From the NCBI GenBank assembly GCA_947579665.1, contig OX388347.1, positions 27,396,562 through 27,460,561 on the forward strand: a stretch of 64,000 nt of DNA. Direction: 5' to 3'. Shown here in pieces: positions 43,012 through 55,185 of the stretch. Each line of letters begins with the position of its first letter. Position 1 is the stretch's first letter. This DNA is from Sympetrum striolatum (lineage: Eukaryota; Arthropoda; Insecta; Odonata; Libellulidae). The position numbers and the translations under genes were made by a program. The notes below the pieces were generated by a model. It was not told the origin of the DNA and made no database searches. It worked only from the letters and a program-made list of their open reading frames with translations.

Positions 43012-43302
43012 GAATACGTTTCATAATCATACGCTAAATTATCTTGGTTACCATTAGAGTCGCGGAGAAAGAATTATATACTCGCAACTACTTACAACAC
43101 CATAAATGCAAGGTTTCCGCGCAATTGTTTTCACGTTTTGTTTCTTTCGATAAAATACATTATCTCATTATCTACGCCTGCGAGAACTTCTGATATTAAT
43201 GAACTCCTTAAAATTAATCTTGTGCTCAATACACAAGAGTAATTTTAAGCAAGTTCTGGTCAGAACCAGCAGTTTTTGTAGAAAACCTACTATAAAGCAA
43301 GC
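43012..43302 (+). repeat. Left subterminal inverted arm of the mariner-type element
   Basis: Matches the reverse complement of 46467-46729 along its length, for example AATACGTTTCATAATCATAC against GTATGATTATGAAACGTATT, and CAAGTTCTGGTCAGA against its partner near 46515. Differences are single bases and small gaps. Confidence 0.8.
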
Positions 43303-44099
43303 AATTTTTACAGTAAAACAGCTATAAAACAGAAGACAGTGAAACTAGATTTGGGGATTCTATTTCTCCGGGCCGGACCGCTCAACGCTTAAGAAAAATG
43401 GACCGCAATCTAAAGGGAGCAAGTGAATTGAAACAGTTTCATCAGATTCCATACCTAGAAGCCTAGTGAATTGACGTGATATAAGACACTCGATAGTCGA
43501 TTGCCGTTTACCTAGTTGTTTCCTCATTTTATCTCGACATTTGGTTTAAAAAGGGGTCACCATTGTGTTTCTTTTAATAAGCAAATGCCCATCTTAGAGC
43601 GCAAAAATTTCAACGAATTAAGAGATATAGAGCTATACTGCATCGTCGATTATTTTCAACAGTTGCTCTCGCAAGTCTCTATAAATGAACGAACTTGAAT
43701 GTTCCTCCAAAAAACCCAAAAGTCTAATTTTCAGTGAAAATTTCTCAAGTTTGACCCTCTCTATCCTTTTGATGCCTCACAATATTAAAAAATCGCAAAC
43801 GGAATCATGAAATTCCTTCTTTATGCAGTAACAATGCGAAGTTTCAAGTCCCGTTCTCGAAAAACTAATTTTGACCCGATGTGTAAAGTATATTGAGGAT
43901 GAAGTTTTCTCCACTGCGTCTTGCTAAGAATTTTAAAACTACGTTGATTTAATTGAGGATGAGTCATTGGTTGAATAATGAAATAAATAGTGTTGACTAC
44001 GTGTTTGTTTGCCAAAATTAAAGGTTTTCTAAATGACGACCTTCACACACAATGCAAATTTTTCATCTTTTAAATACATTTTTCTTTTTTCTCGAGTCA

Positions 44100-44345
44100 A
44101 GCGCACGCTGTCTTGTTTTTTAAATGGTATTTTCTTCTTCCTTCAATTTTCCTTGCAATTTTATTAAGTTTTTTTATTTCTTTGGAGTAAACTAACTCTT
44201 TATAGTAACCCCACAGGAAGAAGTGTATGTGGTTTAAGTCGGGGGACCTTGGCGGTCACTGGATTTGGCCCATCACGACCTATCCATCTGCCTGTAAACC
44301 TTTCGTTAATTTCCTTCTTGATTAAGAAAATTCGAGTGAATTAAG
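44100..44345 (-). pseudogene. Mariner-type transposase C-terminal fragment, frameshifted
   Basis: On the minus strand one frame reads NERFTGRWIGRDGP and, after a one-base shift, the next reads PPRSPDLNHIHFFLWGYYK then ELVY. This is the RWIGRGGP...WPPRSPDLTPLDFFLWG..K..VY signature of IS630-Tc1-mariner transposases that carry the third catalytic acidic residue in SPDL. The expected Trp before PPRSPDL is a TGA stop. Only the C-terminal part is left. Confidence 0.8.
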
Positions 44346-44379
44346 AGAAATCCAGATCGATGTGTAGCCAAAAGTCTGT

Positions 44380-44700
44380 GAAGAAAGCTGAAATCATGTA
44401 AACAGACAAGTTTTGCGACAAATCCGGAGAAATATTTTGTCAAGAATCCGTGGAAAGAGCCAAAGTTACCATAAAAATCACGAACCTAGACCACAATTGC
44501 ACAAACTGGAGTGTGGAAAAAATTCAGAACGATATCAAAACAAAAAAAACGTAGAAAAAGCCAGTGTCCTAATAAATATCAAAAACCTGGATCACAATTG
44601 AGTGCACAGCAGCGTGAGACTTATCAAAAACGATATGTAATTAAGTCCGTAAAAAATGCCTAAGTCGTATAAAAATCAAAAACTAGGAGCATAATGTATA
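44380..44700. repeat. Degenerate minisatellite, period about 100 bp
   Basis: Related words recur at about 44473 (AAAATCACGAACCTAGACCA), 44573 (AATATCAAAAACCTGGATCA) and 44665 (AAAATCAAAAACTAGGAGCA), each following a GTGGAAARAGCC- or GTAAAAAATGCC-like word. Three or four old units. Confidence 0.55.
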
Positions 44701-45706
44701 GCAACAAATAAATTCTGTCAAAGTACTGTATTAATTGATACTTTCGCGGAATGCATTGTTGGGAAAGCTTAGTTACGCCGCGGCTCCCAATAATGGCTCA
44801 TACTTTGTAATACTCGCGAGGGATATTGTTGTTGACTTCGCCTAGTAACGAGGGGCTAAGTGGTTTTTTTCTTACCGCCGGAGCGTGCCAAAGCGATGGC
44901 AATTAGAAAAACGCTTTGTAGTTTGGATAATTTAACACATGAATACCACGAATTGAGTTACAATGAGGTGATGACTCGTCCGTTAAAACTAAGAATCTTC
45001 GACTTACTTTGTTTTAAATCTAATTTTAAGTATGCTGCCGTAAAGATACCTCAACGAAATATTCGTGGTAAATAGTCGATGACTTGTGTAAGTTTATAGA
45101 GTAGTCACCAAAATTTGATTTGTTAATTCTTTTTTTAAATGGGTCTTAAATATTTTGATCAACTTCATTACGTTGTAGTTTTTGAAATTTGAAGTTTACT
45201 CTGACTGAATAGAAGCAGCTGTAAGAAGTAATATTTTTTGTCAGTTGAAACAACTATTCAGTTATTCTATAAAAAAATTAACTCTGTATCTCAATTTTTT
45301 ACGTTATCAGTGGAAAAATTGTCTTGAAAATCACGGTTTTTTCCAATATGAAAAACATTCGTAAGTCGCAAACGAATAAAAAGCGGACACCAGAAGGGGG
45401 GTGTTTCATATTGCCCAAGAAGAGCTCTACCCCCGTTCTTCCGATTATTGCTACTTTTTGGGACACCCTGTATAATTTTGCATCTATTAATATAATGTAT
45501 AGTATAGTAATAATAATATTATATCATCTATTTTACATAATATATATTTTATAGATGTGTATCAACGGTAGTGTAAAATGAAGCTAACTAAAGAGCATTT
45601 CTTTTACCTTTAAGGTGCAAAGAGCGTATTTAAAAATTAGTCAGAAAACCCTTCCTTTTCGTATTCAAAATAAAATGAAATATAAAGTAATCGTTACCCT
45701 ACAATA

Positions 45707-46285
45707 AGAGCCATTTCACACTTGCCCGGCAGCCGGCTAAACGGCACCGTTTACACGGTCATTTATTGAAAGGCATATGGAGCCTTTCACACTTGCCCGG
45801 CAAGTGCCGTGTGCCGTCCAAACGGCGCACGGCACCGGATAGCAGCCCGGCCTTCCCACTACTTCGGACGGTTGCCGGGTCGTTTTCAGGCGGGAAATAT
45901 AAAAGATTGTTCAATCCCAGCAATGTCCAGGTGAATCCAGGCGATTATTTGGTCCTTCTTTTAAGAAATAATTGGATCGGAAAACGTTGTACTGTCTACG
46001 ATAATAAGATTTAATAAGCTACGTATGTTTCGGTATTCAATATTATTTCTATTTCTCTTCCTCCTTTTCGCTCGTCGATAAACTATAAAACACGCTATCA
46101 TCTACTCCCTTTCCATTTCTTCAGTAATATTTACAATATATCGTAGAATATGAAACAGGTGGGTGGATATGAAATTAAGGGACTTTGCCGTTTAAACGAC
46201 TGCCGGATAGATGTGAAACCGCTCGCACCGTGTGTCGTCTATACGGTGCCGTTTAGCCGGCTGCCGGCAAGTGTGAAATGGCTCT
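45707..46285. mobile_element. 579-bp MITE nested in the mariner-type element
   Basis: Its ends are inverted copies over about 44 bp, beginning AGAGCCATTTCACACTTGCC on each side and continuing through GGCAGCCGGCTAAACGGCAC with one extra C on the left. Each end is flanked by TA, which fits a TA target duplication. A second, shorter copy of the terminal word lies just inside each end (near 45785 and 46210). No open frame for a transposase. GC-rich compared with the surroundings. Confidence 0.85.
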
Positions 46286-46466
46286 TAGACTATCCTGCTT
46301 ATAACGCGGTTTTCATTTGTTCCCCTAAAAAACCTCCCAACCGGGTTTTACTAAAAATAATTTTAGTGCCGTAATTCTCTACCACTGACTAATTAAAGCT
46401 GTATTGTTGTAAAAAATAATATTAAATTAAAACGAGTAAGGACTTCACTGATACCATAGGCTAATC

Positions 46467-46729
46467 GCTTTCCTTAAAGTAGATTTTCTGCAAAAACCGC
46501 TAGCTCTGACGAGAACTTGCTTAAAAATACTCTTATGCGTTGAGCAATCAGGAGTTCTCGCAGCCGTTGATGATGAGATAATGTGTTTTATCGAAAGAAA
46601 CAAAACGTGAAAACAATTGTGCGGAGACCTTGCATTTAAGGTGTTGTAAGTAGTTGCGAGAATATACTTCTTTCTCCGCGACTCTAACGCTAACCAGGAT
46701 AATTAAGTGTATGATTATGAAACGTATTC
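46467..46729 (-). repeat. Right subterminal inverted arm of the mariner-type element
   Basis: Inverted partner of 43012-43302; see that entry for matching words. Confidence 0.8.
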
Positions 46730-47220
46730 GATTTTTTAACATTAAAAATATATCTCACTGCGGCATTTTGGATACGCTAGAATACTTGATTCGCATAGAC
46801 GAAGAGCGTATCTCTAATTATGTCTCAATTTCGTTTACGCTTAAATGTAAATACATTTTCTTCATAACCATAACCCTTCTTTTCTCAATGACTACACCTT
46901 AAATAATAGCTCTGCAATGAAAATTTTCGATCAGTGCTGCAGCCGAATATTCATGCTGCCTGCCGTAATGAACCTTCGTTGAGCTCACGCGGAACTACGA
47001 GGATCCTCACTACGCCAAGAAAAGTATTTTCTTTCGGCTAGAATACCCATCGGCAATTTTCTGCCCTTATCTCATGGCTCGATTCTTAACGAGATTATTA
47101 TCGCACAGAAACATCCTCTTCTCTGACCACCGTTGCCATTTTAAGTCTGTTCTGACAGTTCTTCCGGTGGCCAGTAGGGATCGTTGGGTAGGTGCTGCGT
47201 TAATTTTGGTCAGGTGTGTA

Positions 47221-49608
47221 CATTTGTAATGACAGATTGTTTTTATAACCCATTTAAATTTCTCTATAAGGCAAAAATTTTGAAATAATTTTTTTAAGAA
47301 TAATCATACTTATAATAATGGTTTAAAACATGTATTATTGGATTTTGTATGGTAGAACGTTGGATTAAAAGCTGGACTGGATTATTCTGTAACCTATACA
47401 AGGTGTCCCATACCCTCCAACTTTTCAAATGAGCAAAATGTAAGGATTTTTTCAAATGAAAAAAAAATCAAATCGATCCGGTTTGACCTAATTCCTTCAG
47501 TCTTTTTATAACGCTATGAAGTTAGTTTTAGTATACATTTAAATTTGATTTAGCACTTAACAATTTTGCAATTTGCAAAAAGGCTTAACTGTCCCATACT
47601 AGAAGAATATATTTCAAATTAACGAAGCGACTATATGTAGTTTTATTTCCATTTCTTACTTTTTACATTAACTATGTATTGTAATCTTGAGATCTTAATA
47701 AATCGTTTTTAGTATGGTACCACGATAAATTCAAATTTTCTACATTATAATTTTTATTGAGGGGGTGTGAATTTTCACCTAAAATCCAACAGTTAGAAGT
47801 TGCAAAATTCGTGAACTTGCGCAGTATTTAAGGCTAATGCACCGTAGATAATTGACTCCACGTATAGTTCATTTTAATTCTTCTAAGGTTCGATTTATAT
47901 AAAGAAGTATAAAAAGAAATTCTATAAAGTTTTTTTTATTCTTATCGACTATGTTATTTTTTCGGCTATAACATACGAGAGATTTGATAAGATTAACAAT
48001 TATTGTTTTCGATAACCTTTCCCATTGAACATACTAAAATTAGAGTTGTTAGATTTCCCTCGGTACAATAATAACTATTATATTTTTAAACTTCCTATTT
48101 GAGAATCAACGGGTTCTTCAGCTAGTTCATTATAAACAATTAAAAGTAGGGAGCTTCAATGATCTATGATTAGGTTACATATACCTGTATAGAGTACGTA
48201 CTAAAACATATTAATTCTTGTATTAAGAAGATCATTGATTTGTTATTCACTTTGAAGAAAATTCCTAATCCTTCCCCCTCAGCAAAGATCTAATCTTGGG
48301 AACAGTTGACAACCCGCCGAAAAGTCACTTTTATTTTCGTTCCACTGGCTTTGATGGATCAAAAAGAAGAGTGTAAACAAGAGAGCTCCCAAACGATATA
48401 AGTCTGTTGATCGACGAAATTAAAATGACGCTCTCTTTCAGTACCGAAATACAAATTACATGCAACGTATTCTATTCATACCGTAAAGTTTAAAATCTTG
48501 ATGTATACATACGCTTTAAAGTCCCTTTTCCGCATAACCCTAAATTTTACATATCGTATTAACACGTGAAGAGAAAACTTTAGCCCCATTTTAAGCCAAT
48601 TGAGGGCACAGAGGAGTTTGATATTTGGCATATCTAAGGTTTATATGAAGAATGAGTGTCCGAAGTATCCTTGGTTCGACTCTAGACGATTCGAATCGTC
48701 GCTCATAAGAAATGCACGTAAAGTTCATTTGGATGGATCGCGGACATTCTTTCTTTTAAAAAATTAAATCAAAAATAGTGGTCGTACGAAATCGAGCTAA
48801 ATACCAAAAGAAAGAAAATCAAATGAAGTTTCTTAATTTTGTTGTAAAAAAGATTAGAAATTGGGAGAATTACGACTAAAATGACGAAAAATCAGTGTAA
48901 TTACTTGTGCATAAACAATTCCCTAGCGACAAAGGTGATTGTAGAACTCAACTCTCGTAATCAACAAATAAAACAATAAATGAAGATAATAATTTCTATA
49001 AATTAATCATCCGACGAATGGAGAAACGAATTTTACCACATTGTGTACCATTTTCAGATAGTGTGAGCACACGTATACATTTTGTTACTTATTTATTGGG
49101 CTATGACCTACGTAGTTTTAGGTGAAAGATGTCTACAAAAATATTTCCCACAATGTTTACGTTTCAGATGTGTATTGATGCACTGTCGAGAAAGGGGAAT
49201 TTTTCACCAGTTTCTTTTTTCTTTGGAATTCATACAGTCTCAAGTAAGTTTTTCACCTTTGGAAACGTCTGTAATTATTCGGAAAATTCAGCGGGTGTAC
49301 TTGTTTGAAAGTCGTTGAAGTCTCGTTGATTTTTATCAATTTTAATAATTCCTAATCTTGATTCTCAATCTTCCTTCCCAATCGCAAGCGAAAATATACC
49401 GATATTTAAAAAATTATGAGCAACGTATTAAGGGAAAAAGTAGTTCGAAAAGGTAGGTGTTTCATTTAGGTATTATCAGTTAGTTTCCCAAATGGCATGC
49501 ATCCACGTAACAGGTTTATTTTAACTGTGAGAAAACGAGAAATTCTATTACCTTTATCCATCGTCGTAATAATTTTAAGCTGCATTCATATTTTTAAATT
49601 ATTCACGT
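47221..49608. other. Gene-poor stretch, nothing identified
   Basis: AT-rich. TATACAAGGTGTCCCA at 47395-47410 resembles a transposon tip, matching a tip in opposite orientation at 45459-45474. No gene supported. Confidence 0.5.
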
Positions 49609-50200
49609 TTCTTGGCTGTTATTGTCTCGTCGACCAACCATTTATTATGATGTATATCTTCATTAACTTTTCTTTCTTTTGGTACATGTCTCTACTTCAT
49701 ACGCCCATTATTTCCAATTTAATTTTGAAATTTCTTGTGTAGAATATTAACCAACCTAGCGTCGAATTAAGGATAATCTTCGAATATGGCTTTGATGTTT
49801 TCGTTGGATGTACCCTACTTCCATCGATCCCTCGATTTTCAACCCTCTAATTTTCCGGGAAGTGCTTCAAAAAATATCCAAAAATCCCCACAAAGCATCC
49901 TTATGGAATAAAATTGGAACCTCGGGGCTTTCTGGTATCGAACCCACAACACTGAGGTTAAAAGTCGTATTTTTTCTGGTGGTTTCACGCTATGGTCAGT
50001 ACGTAAAAATTTCAAATCAGTGACACTTGTGGGACATGGTTAAAATGTTGATCCCAGATAGGTGTATACGGAGAAACGTCTATATATAATAGGTATTTAA
50101 TTGCTTTGCATTTTTGTAGTACACGAATGGTGACGCGTTGAGAATTGAAGAGTAGCGATAAGAATAAATGGTGAGTCGACGAGACAATAACAGCCAAGAA
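49609..50200. repeat. Inverted repeat, 38-bp arms 516 bp apart
   Basis: Arm 49609-49646 (starts TTCTTGGCTGTTATTGTCTC) is the reverse complement of 50163-50200 with two mismatches in 38. The interval contains a copy of the SINE-like repeat with TATCGAACCC (about 49860-50020). It may mark a small element or a rearrangement. Confidence 0.75.
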
Positions 50201-51069
50201 TTAGAGGAAAGAAGTGGTGGTGGCCTCTGTTCACTAACGCAATAGGCAGTGTCTGTACTAATTCCTGGAAACTGTTCCGGAAAGCTAAAGAAAGTAAGAT
50301 TTCATCGCTAGATTTTAGGTCATATGTAGCAGTGACCCTCCTCAAAGGTGATGTGGCTTCCCTTGAAGAGCAACAAGAACCATCATGTTCAACACATAAC
50401 TACCAAAAGGGGAGAACTTCCCAATCATTGTTGCCTGCTGAAGTGAGGAAAGATAGAGTTCTCACATTATTTCTAAGGGCAATGCTAGAAAAAGACGTAG
50501 GTTTTGTAAAAGCCAAATTATATATCTTTGTAAAAAATATAATGTGCCCTTGCATCCAAAATACTTTAAAAAGTTTCATAAATAAAAAAACATGCTTGCA
50601 CAAATTAGTATAGAATATCATTTAATTAGAGGAAATATTGAATTTTCTATTAAGTTTGCACCTAAATTTTCTCAGAAACTAAAACTTCGCGTCCTTATTG
50701 TAAGCATATTTTTTTTATTTATGGGATTACAAAAATAGAAACGCCGAAGGAAAAAATCAAAGACAAAAGGTGAGCGTATTCATCGGTCTTTAACAACACT
50801 TCTTAAGTGATATAGCATCGAAAAAGTCAAAATTATAAATGTGTGGATGGGTTGCATAACATTCAATAGATATAACTGATAAGGCAAAAGTTGCGAAAAC
50901 GCAAAATTTTTTTATTTATAATGTTTTTTAAGAAACCCAATTTTTTTTCAGCTTTTTCTAAGTGGTTAAGAGAAGATTGATGCAATAAAACGGTATGATT
51001 CTCGAAAATTCTAACATTGGCCGTTAATGGGTTAAGCAAAATGGATCCAATAAAACAGAAAATTTCGTA
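50201..51069. other. Gene-poor stretch, nothing identified
   Basis: The open frame 50332-50613 has no recognisable family. Nothing else supported. Confidence 0.5.
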
Positions 51070-52400
51070 AAAATGATCAGTTATCGATGATTTATTCGTT
51101 GGAGATAATGAAGATTAAGTTGAAAAATTAGATACAGATCGTTGAGATTCAAATAGAGTCCAAATTCGTCTAGATTTACTTGAATATTTGGCGAAATTGA
51201 GCCAAAAAACGGAAACTTTTGCAGAAACGCACAGTTTTCGCTTTTTTTCCCAAACTGCCGAAGAAAATGAAGTTTTAGTTGGAAATCTAGATATATCTCG
51301 TTGATATCTTCGAAATTAGTGCACATTCGACTGGGTTTTATTGTATTTTAAGCAAAAGAGAACCTAAAAACTGAGGTCAACCCGAGGTCACCTACGCGAG
51401 GTCACCTAAGCGAGGTCAACAACGTGAGATCAACGACCTCGGGTCAATGACATCAGGCCAATCGCCTCGGGAGGTTGATTTCGGGTCAATGACCTAGGGT
51501 CAATGACCTCGGGTCAAAATCCTCATTTCAATGACTTCGGGTCAAAGACCTCGTTGACATCGGGTTGACCTCAGTTTTTTTTATTTTACTTTAAAATCAA
51601 GAAAACCTTATGAAAATTTGACTCTTTTTGAAGATACCGCCGTGATGCTTCATAAAATTTAACAATTAATTTACTTTTCTCCTGCTTTAATTACGAAAAA
51701 ATCATCAAAAACTTCGCATTTTAGCATAATGTTCTGCTTTTTGGCTCTAAATTGTTTAAATTTTAAGTAAATCTAGTCAAATTGGGACTCGTTTTAAAGA
51801 TCTCAAGAAGATGCATTTAAATATTGAAGTAAAATTTCGTTTACTCTGGCAATCAACGAAACATTACGCGAAAACTGTGCAAATTTGAGAAATATTCGCA
51901 AAATTACACAGTTTTCGCTAATTCTTTCGTAAATTTCCGGAATAAACTAAGCTTTTATTTAATATTAAAAAGCATTTCGATGGGATCTTTAAAATGAGTC
52001 CAAATTCGTCTAGATTTATTTGAATTTTAAGTAAAATTGAGCCAGAAAACGGAAAATTTTGCAGAAATTTACAGTTTTCGCTGTATTTTACTTAAATTAC
52101 CAGTGAAAATGAAAAAAAGTCTTCAATATCTAAAAACATCTCATTGTGTTGTTCAAAACGAGTCCAAATTTGACTAGATTTACTGGAACTTTAAAAAACT
52201 GAAAATATTTCAAAAATGCCCAGCTTCTGCTGATTTTTTTCGTGAACTGCCAAAGAGAATGAAGTTTTAGTTCAAAATCTAGATATTTCTCGTTGATATC
52301 TTCGAAAGGAGTCCAATTTCGACTGGGTTTAATTGCATTTTAAGCAAAATAGAACAAAAAACTGAGGTCAACCCGGGGTCAACGATGCGAGGTGTACTAC
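51070..52400. repeat. Complex array: inverted and direct 150-170 bp units around a central minisatellite
   Basis: Units containing GAGTCCAAATTCGTCTAGAT occur directly at 51156, 51996, 52160 and 52309 (diverged), with spacings of about 150-165 bp where adjacent, and in reverse orientation near 51750-51790. The centre, 51370-51575, is a minisatellite of GACCTCGGGTCAAT-like words. It is flanked by AACTGAGGTCAACCC on the left and its inverse GGGTTGACCTCAGTT on the right. The whole could fold as a large hairpin. No coding capacity. Confidence 0.8.
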
Positions 52401-53267
52401 TGATGAAGCGAAATGATTCACCACACGGTGAATTTAATCTGTAAAACTCCTTAGAGCAACTGCGATCCTCCTCTTATTCGTTACAGCAGCAAAACTAAGA
52501 ATATTGCGCCTTTTATTGTTTTTTTCAACATTAATTTGCCACCAATTCATGTAGTTACTTTTTGGTCTTCATTACTGTAGATGTATCTCCTCGATTGGTA
52601 CTAACTGTTCTGCAGGCTCCTGTATCTTGGGTAGAGAATCATATATTGTTGCAATAGAGAAATAACAAGCCACTTGAGGTTGTCAAATGTTTCTACCAAG
52701 ATCACAGTGCTTTGGCAGCATCCATTGAATGCGTTATGGTTAAACGGATAAGAACGTTTGCGGAAACAATAAGAAACTAGCTAGAGGATTAACACAGGGA
52801 TTAGTTTATTGCAACACCTTCGCCTACTCAAGAGACTCTCATCTCGGCTTCCGCGCACGCTTAGTAGGTCTCCTATTGTGTTTACTTTTCGTTGTAACAT
52901 TCGGCTAACTAAGAGCTTTGGATTTTAAAAAAATATGTATTATATTTATTTTCGGATGATTTCGGAGTGGAGGAAATGCGTTTTTTTTCGAAAATTGTAT
53001 AAATAATAGTGCTATAACCCCTTGTTGTTGTTTTTTGTTCAGAAAAATGTTAAAACAAAATTTATTTCAAACGAAAGAGATAGGTTGTCTTAAAGCAAAC
53101 CACGTATTTTCAGATGGATTATAGGTGCAATCAATAGATCTATATAAAATGAAAAAACAACTTTGTAGAGTCCACAATCTTTACTATTCTCAAGCACAAC
53201 CTAGGTTTCGTTACAGAGTAACATCTACAAGTGAAAGGCTAAACTCCGGAAACAGCCCGAATATAAG
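52401..53267. other. Gene-poor stretch, nothing identified
   Basis: No supported gene or repeat. Confidence 0.5.
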
Positions 53268-53365
53268 CAGGAAAGGAGGGGGGAAATGAAGGGATGGAGG
53301 GTAGAGGAAAAGGAAAGGAGTAAGGGGGGAAAAGGGGTGAAGGTAAGGATTGGGGGGGAAGGGTG
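53268..53365. repeat. Polypurine tract
   Basis: About 100 bp of almost uninterrupted A and G on the + strand with several G runs (GGGGGG). The strand bias is opposite to that of the pyrimidine tract at 56.3-57.9 kb. Confidence 0.8.
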
Positions 53366-53514
53366 AAACCTCCATCAATTCCATACAATTATACAAGGTC
53401 AATACAAACGTTAAGAGGAACACCTCTTTAGAGTCATAACAAGGTCAAAATGCAAATTATGCAAAAGAATGCACAACACATCTTGAAGGTTGAATGAAGG
53501 TTGTTGGAAAGCAG

Positions 53515-53535
53515 TAAATAAATAAATAAATAAAT
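53515..53535. repeat. (AAAT)n microsatellite
   Basis: Five AAAT/AATA units in a row. Confidence 0.85.
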
Positions 53536-53756
53536 TACTAATTATATAAAAACTTATGTTAAGAGAAACCGGAACAAAAACCCTGAATAAAATGGAAAGA
53601 CGCCAATACAACAAATCTACTGAGAAATTGCAATATTTGGTAAACACAACTGACTGCAATAAATGCAACCTGATGATGACTATTCATTTACAGTCATTCA
53701 TATACAGTCCGTTAATGAAAAACTAACCCAATGTATTTTAAACAGGAGTCATATTT

Positions 53757-53835
53757 ACCGCCCGGAATCGAACCCGGATCTTTCTGGTGATACTTCTTAT
53801 GCAACTCAATAGAAGATCACCATTTCTAACTATGA
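53757..53835 (-). repeat. tRNA-derived SINE-like fragment
   Basis: On the minus strand CCGGGTTCGATTCCGGG (53761-53777) is a perfect tRNA T-arm with 5-bp stem and TTCGATT loop. Upstream sequence does not close a D-arm, anticodon arm or acceptor stem, so it is not a functional tRNA. Either a SINE head or a decayed tRNA. Confidence 0.45.
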
Positions 53836-54199
53836 GTAAAAAAAATCAAGCAGAAAGATTGGCTGTAACTGCCTCAAGCGACGTCTTACTTTTCCCTTAT
53901 ATTCCTTATAAGAGAAAAGTTATTGTGCTCTGGCATTGAACCAAGGAATAGTACGGTCTTATGAAATTTTTTTCTGAAACCAATTCTTACAATATATCTT
54001 CTAGCCAAGCACGAAATTCCTAACTTTCGATTCGTGCATCAAAAAAATAATGAAAAACTACTACCATGTATTTTAAAGGGCAGATATTTGCATCTTCTTA
54101 GCATCGAACCCAGGTAATTTTTCGTAAAAGTCATTTATGTTTTTGATAGATCATGACTATATATATAGGCTCCTAGAGTTATGATTCCCTACCTATCCG

Positions 54200-55000
54200 G
54201 GAAGTATTTTTTAAAATTTTCGGAAAATCAAAGCAATCATTTAAATGGGAAACATCGGGACTTTGGGGCCCTCTGGAATCGAACGCATGACGCTGAAGTT
54301 CAAAATCTCAATTTTTCTGGCAGTTACACATTATGACCAATACGTCGTAAAAATTTCAAGTCGATGAAGAAATTACAGCCATCATTTGTTCAGTTATCAA
54401 CTTTGATTTTAGCTCACATTTCGGATCTGTTTTTCTTATCCTTCTGTAGTATTGTATGATCAGGCATCTTTGTAGAAATACATATGCATACACTACAAAT
54501 AGCTTCTTGAAGGAACACACTCTTTGGTGAACTATCATTTTCCTGTTTTACCAACTATTTGTCTAAAGTGTGAATTTCTGCTTGAAGTTTCATATATAGT
54601 TAGAGATGGTAAACTTCTTTTGTGCTGCATAGTAAGTATTACCAGGAACACCTGGGTTCGATGCTGGACGGAGAAATTGCAGCTAATTTGAAGAATATTT
54701 CCAATACTTTTTCTACTTTTGACCCTCTCGATATGATGTCGACTTGAAATTTTTGTTATCAACATGCTTGCAGAATGCAAGCAACATTTTACTCGTACCT
54801 ATATATACACTCATTCATTCATAGAAATTCTAAACATGTTCTAGAAGTCCCACTGACTTGAAATTTTTACAACGTTCTGGCCATAACGTGCAACCTTCAG
54901 AGAAAAAGGCGATTTTGAACCTCGGTGTCATGGGTTCGATTCCAGAGGGCCCCAAAGTCCCGATTTTTCCCCCTTAAAAGCATTGCTTTAATTTTCGGGC
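54200..55000. repeat. SINE-like repeat copies with B-box-like motif
   Basis: The segment around 54230-54360 (minus sense, GGTTCGATTCCAGAGGGCCC-like) and 54850-54990 (plus sense, GGGTTCGATTCCAGAGGGCC) are inverted relatives. Each combines the B-box, a CTGAAGTTCAAAATC/GATTTTGAACCTC word and a TCGACTTGAAATTTTTACRACG-like word. Another relative lies at 49860-50020. The B-box suggests a tRNA origin, but no A box is clear. Confidence 0.5.
54569..54797 (+). repeat. Direct repeat copy 1 (about 230 bp)
   Basis: Matches 55186-55418 over its length: TTTCTGCTTGA, TAGTTAGAGATGGT, GTGCTGCATA, GGGTTCGATGC, GATATGATG and GCAASCWACATTTTACTCGTA occur in the same order. Moderate divergence. The GGGTTCGATGC is B-box-like. 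Confidence 0.75.
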
Positions 55001-55185
55001 ATTATATACTTATCGAAATAATAGGGAGCTCTTGCTTCGATAAAAGATGTTTATTAAGACACGGTTTAAGAAAAAAAAAATAGATAAGAAAATGCTTTTC
55101 CTGTGTTCGATGCCAGAGAACATTAAAATTTCTCACATATAAAGAATAAAAGGGAAAAGTAGAACGTCGTTTGAGGAAGTGGCAA

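Larger units (their letters stand above)
42989..47218. mobile_element. 4.23-kb Tc1/mariner-type element with TA target duplication, decayed and nested
   Basis: Left end CACACCTGGCCAAAATTAAC and right end (as reverse complement) CACACCTGACCAAAATTAAC match at 23 of the outer 24 positions, and each end is flanked by TA. Inside, 43012-43302 and 46467-46729 are inverted copies of each other. The right arm has about 465 bp between its tip and this inverted block that the left arm lacks. The interior holds a broken mariner-type transposase fragment (minus strand) and a nested MITE. It cannot encode a working transposase. Confidence 0.75.

Noticed and set aside
53761..53777. Functional tRNA gene
   Set aside because: The T-arm is perfect but no acceptor, D or anticodon stems can be formed around it.
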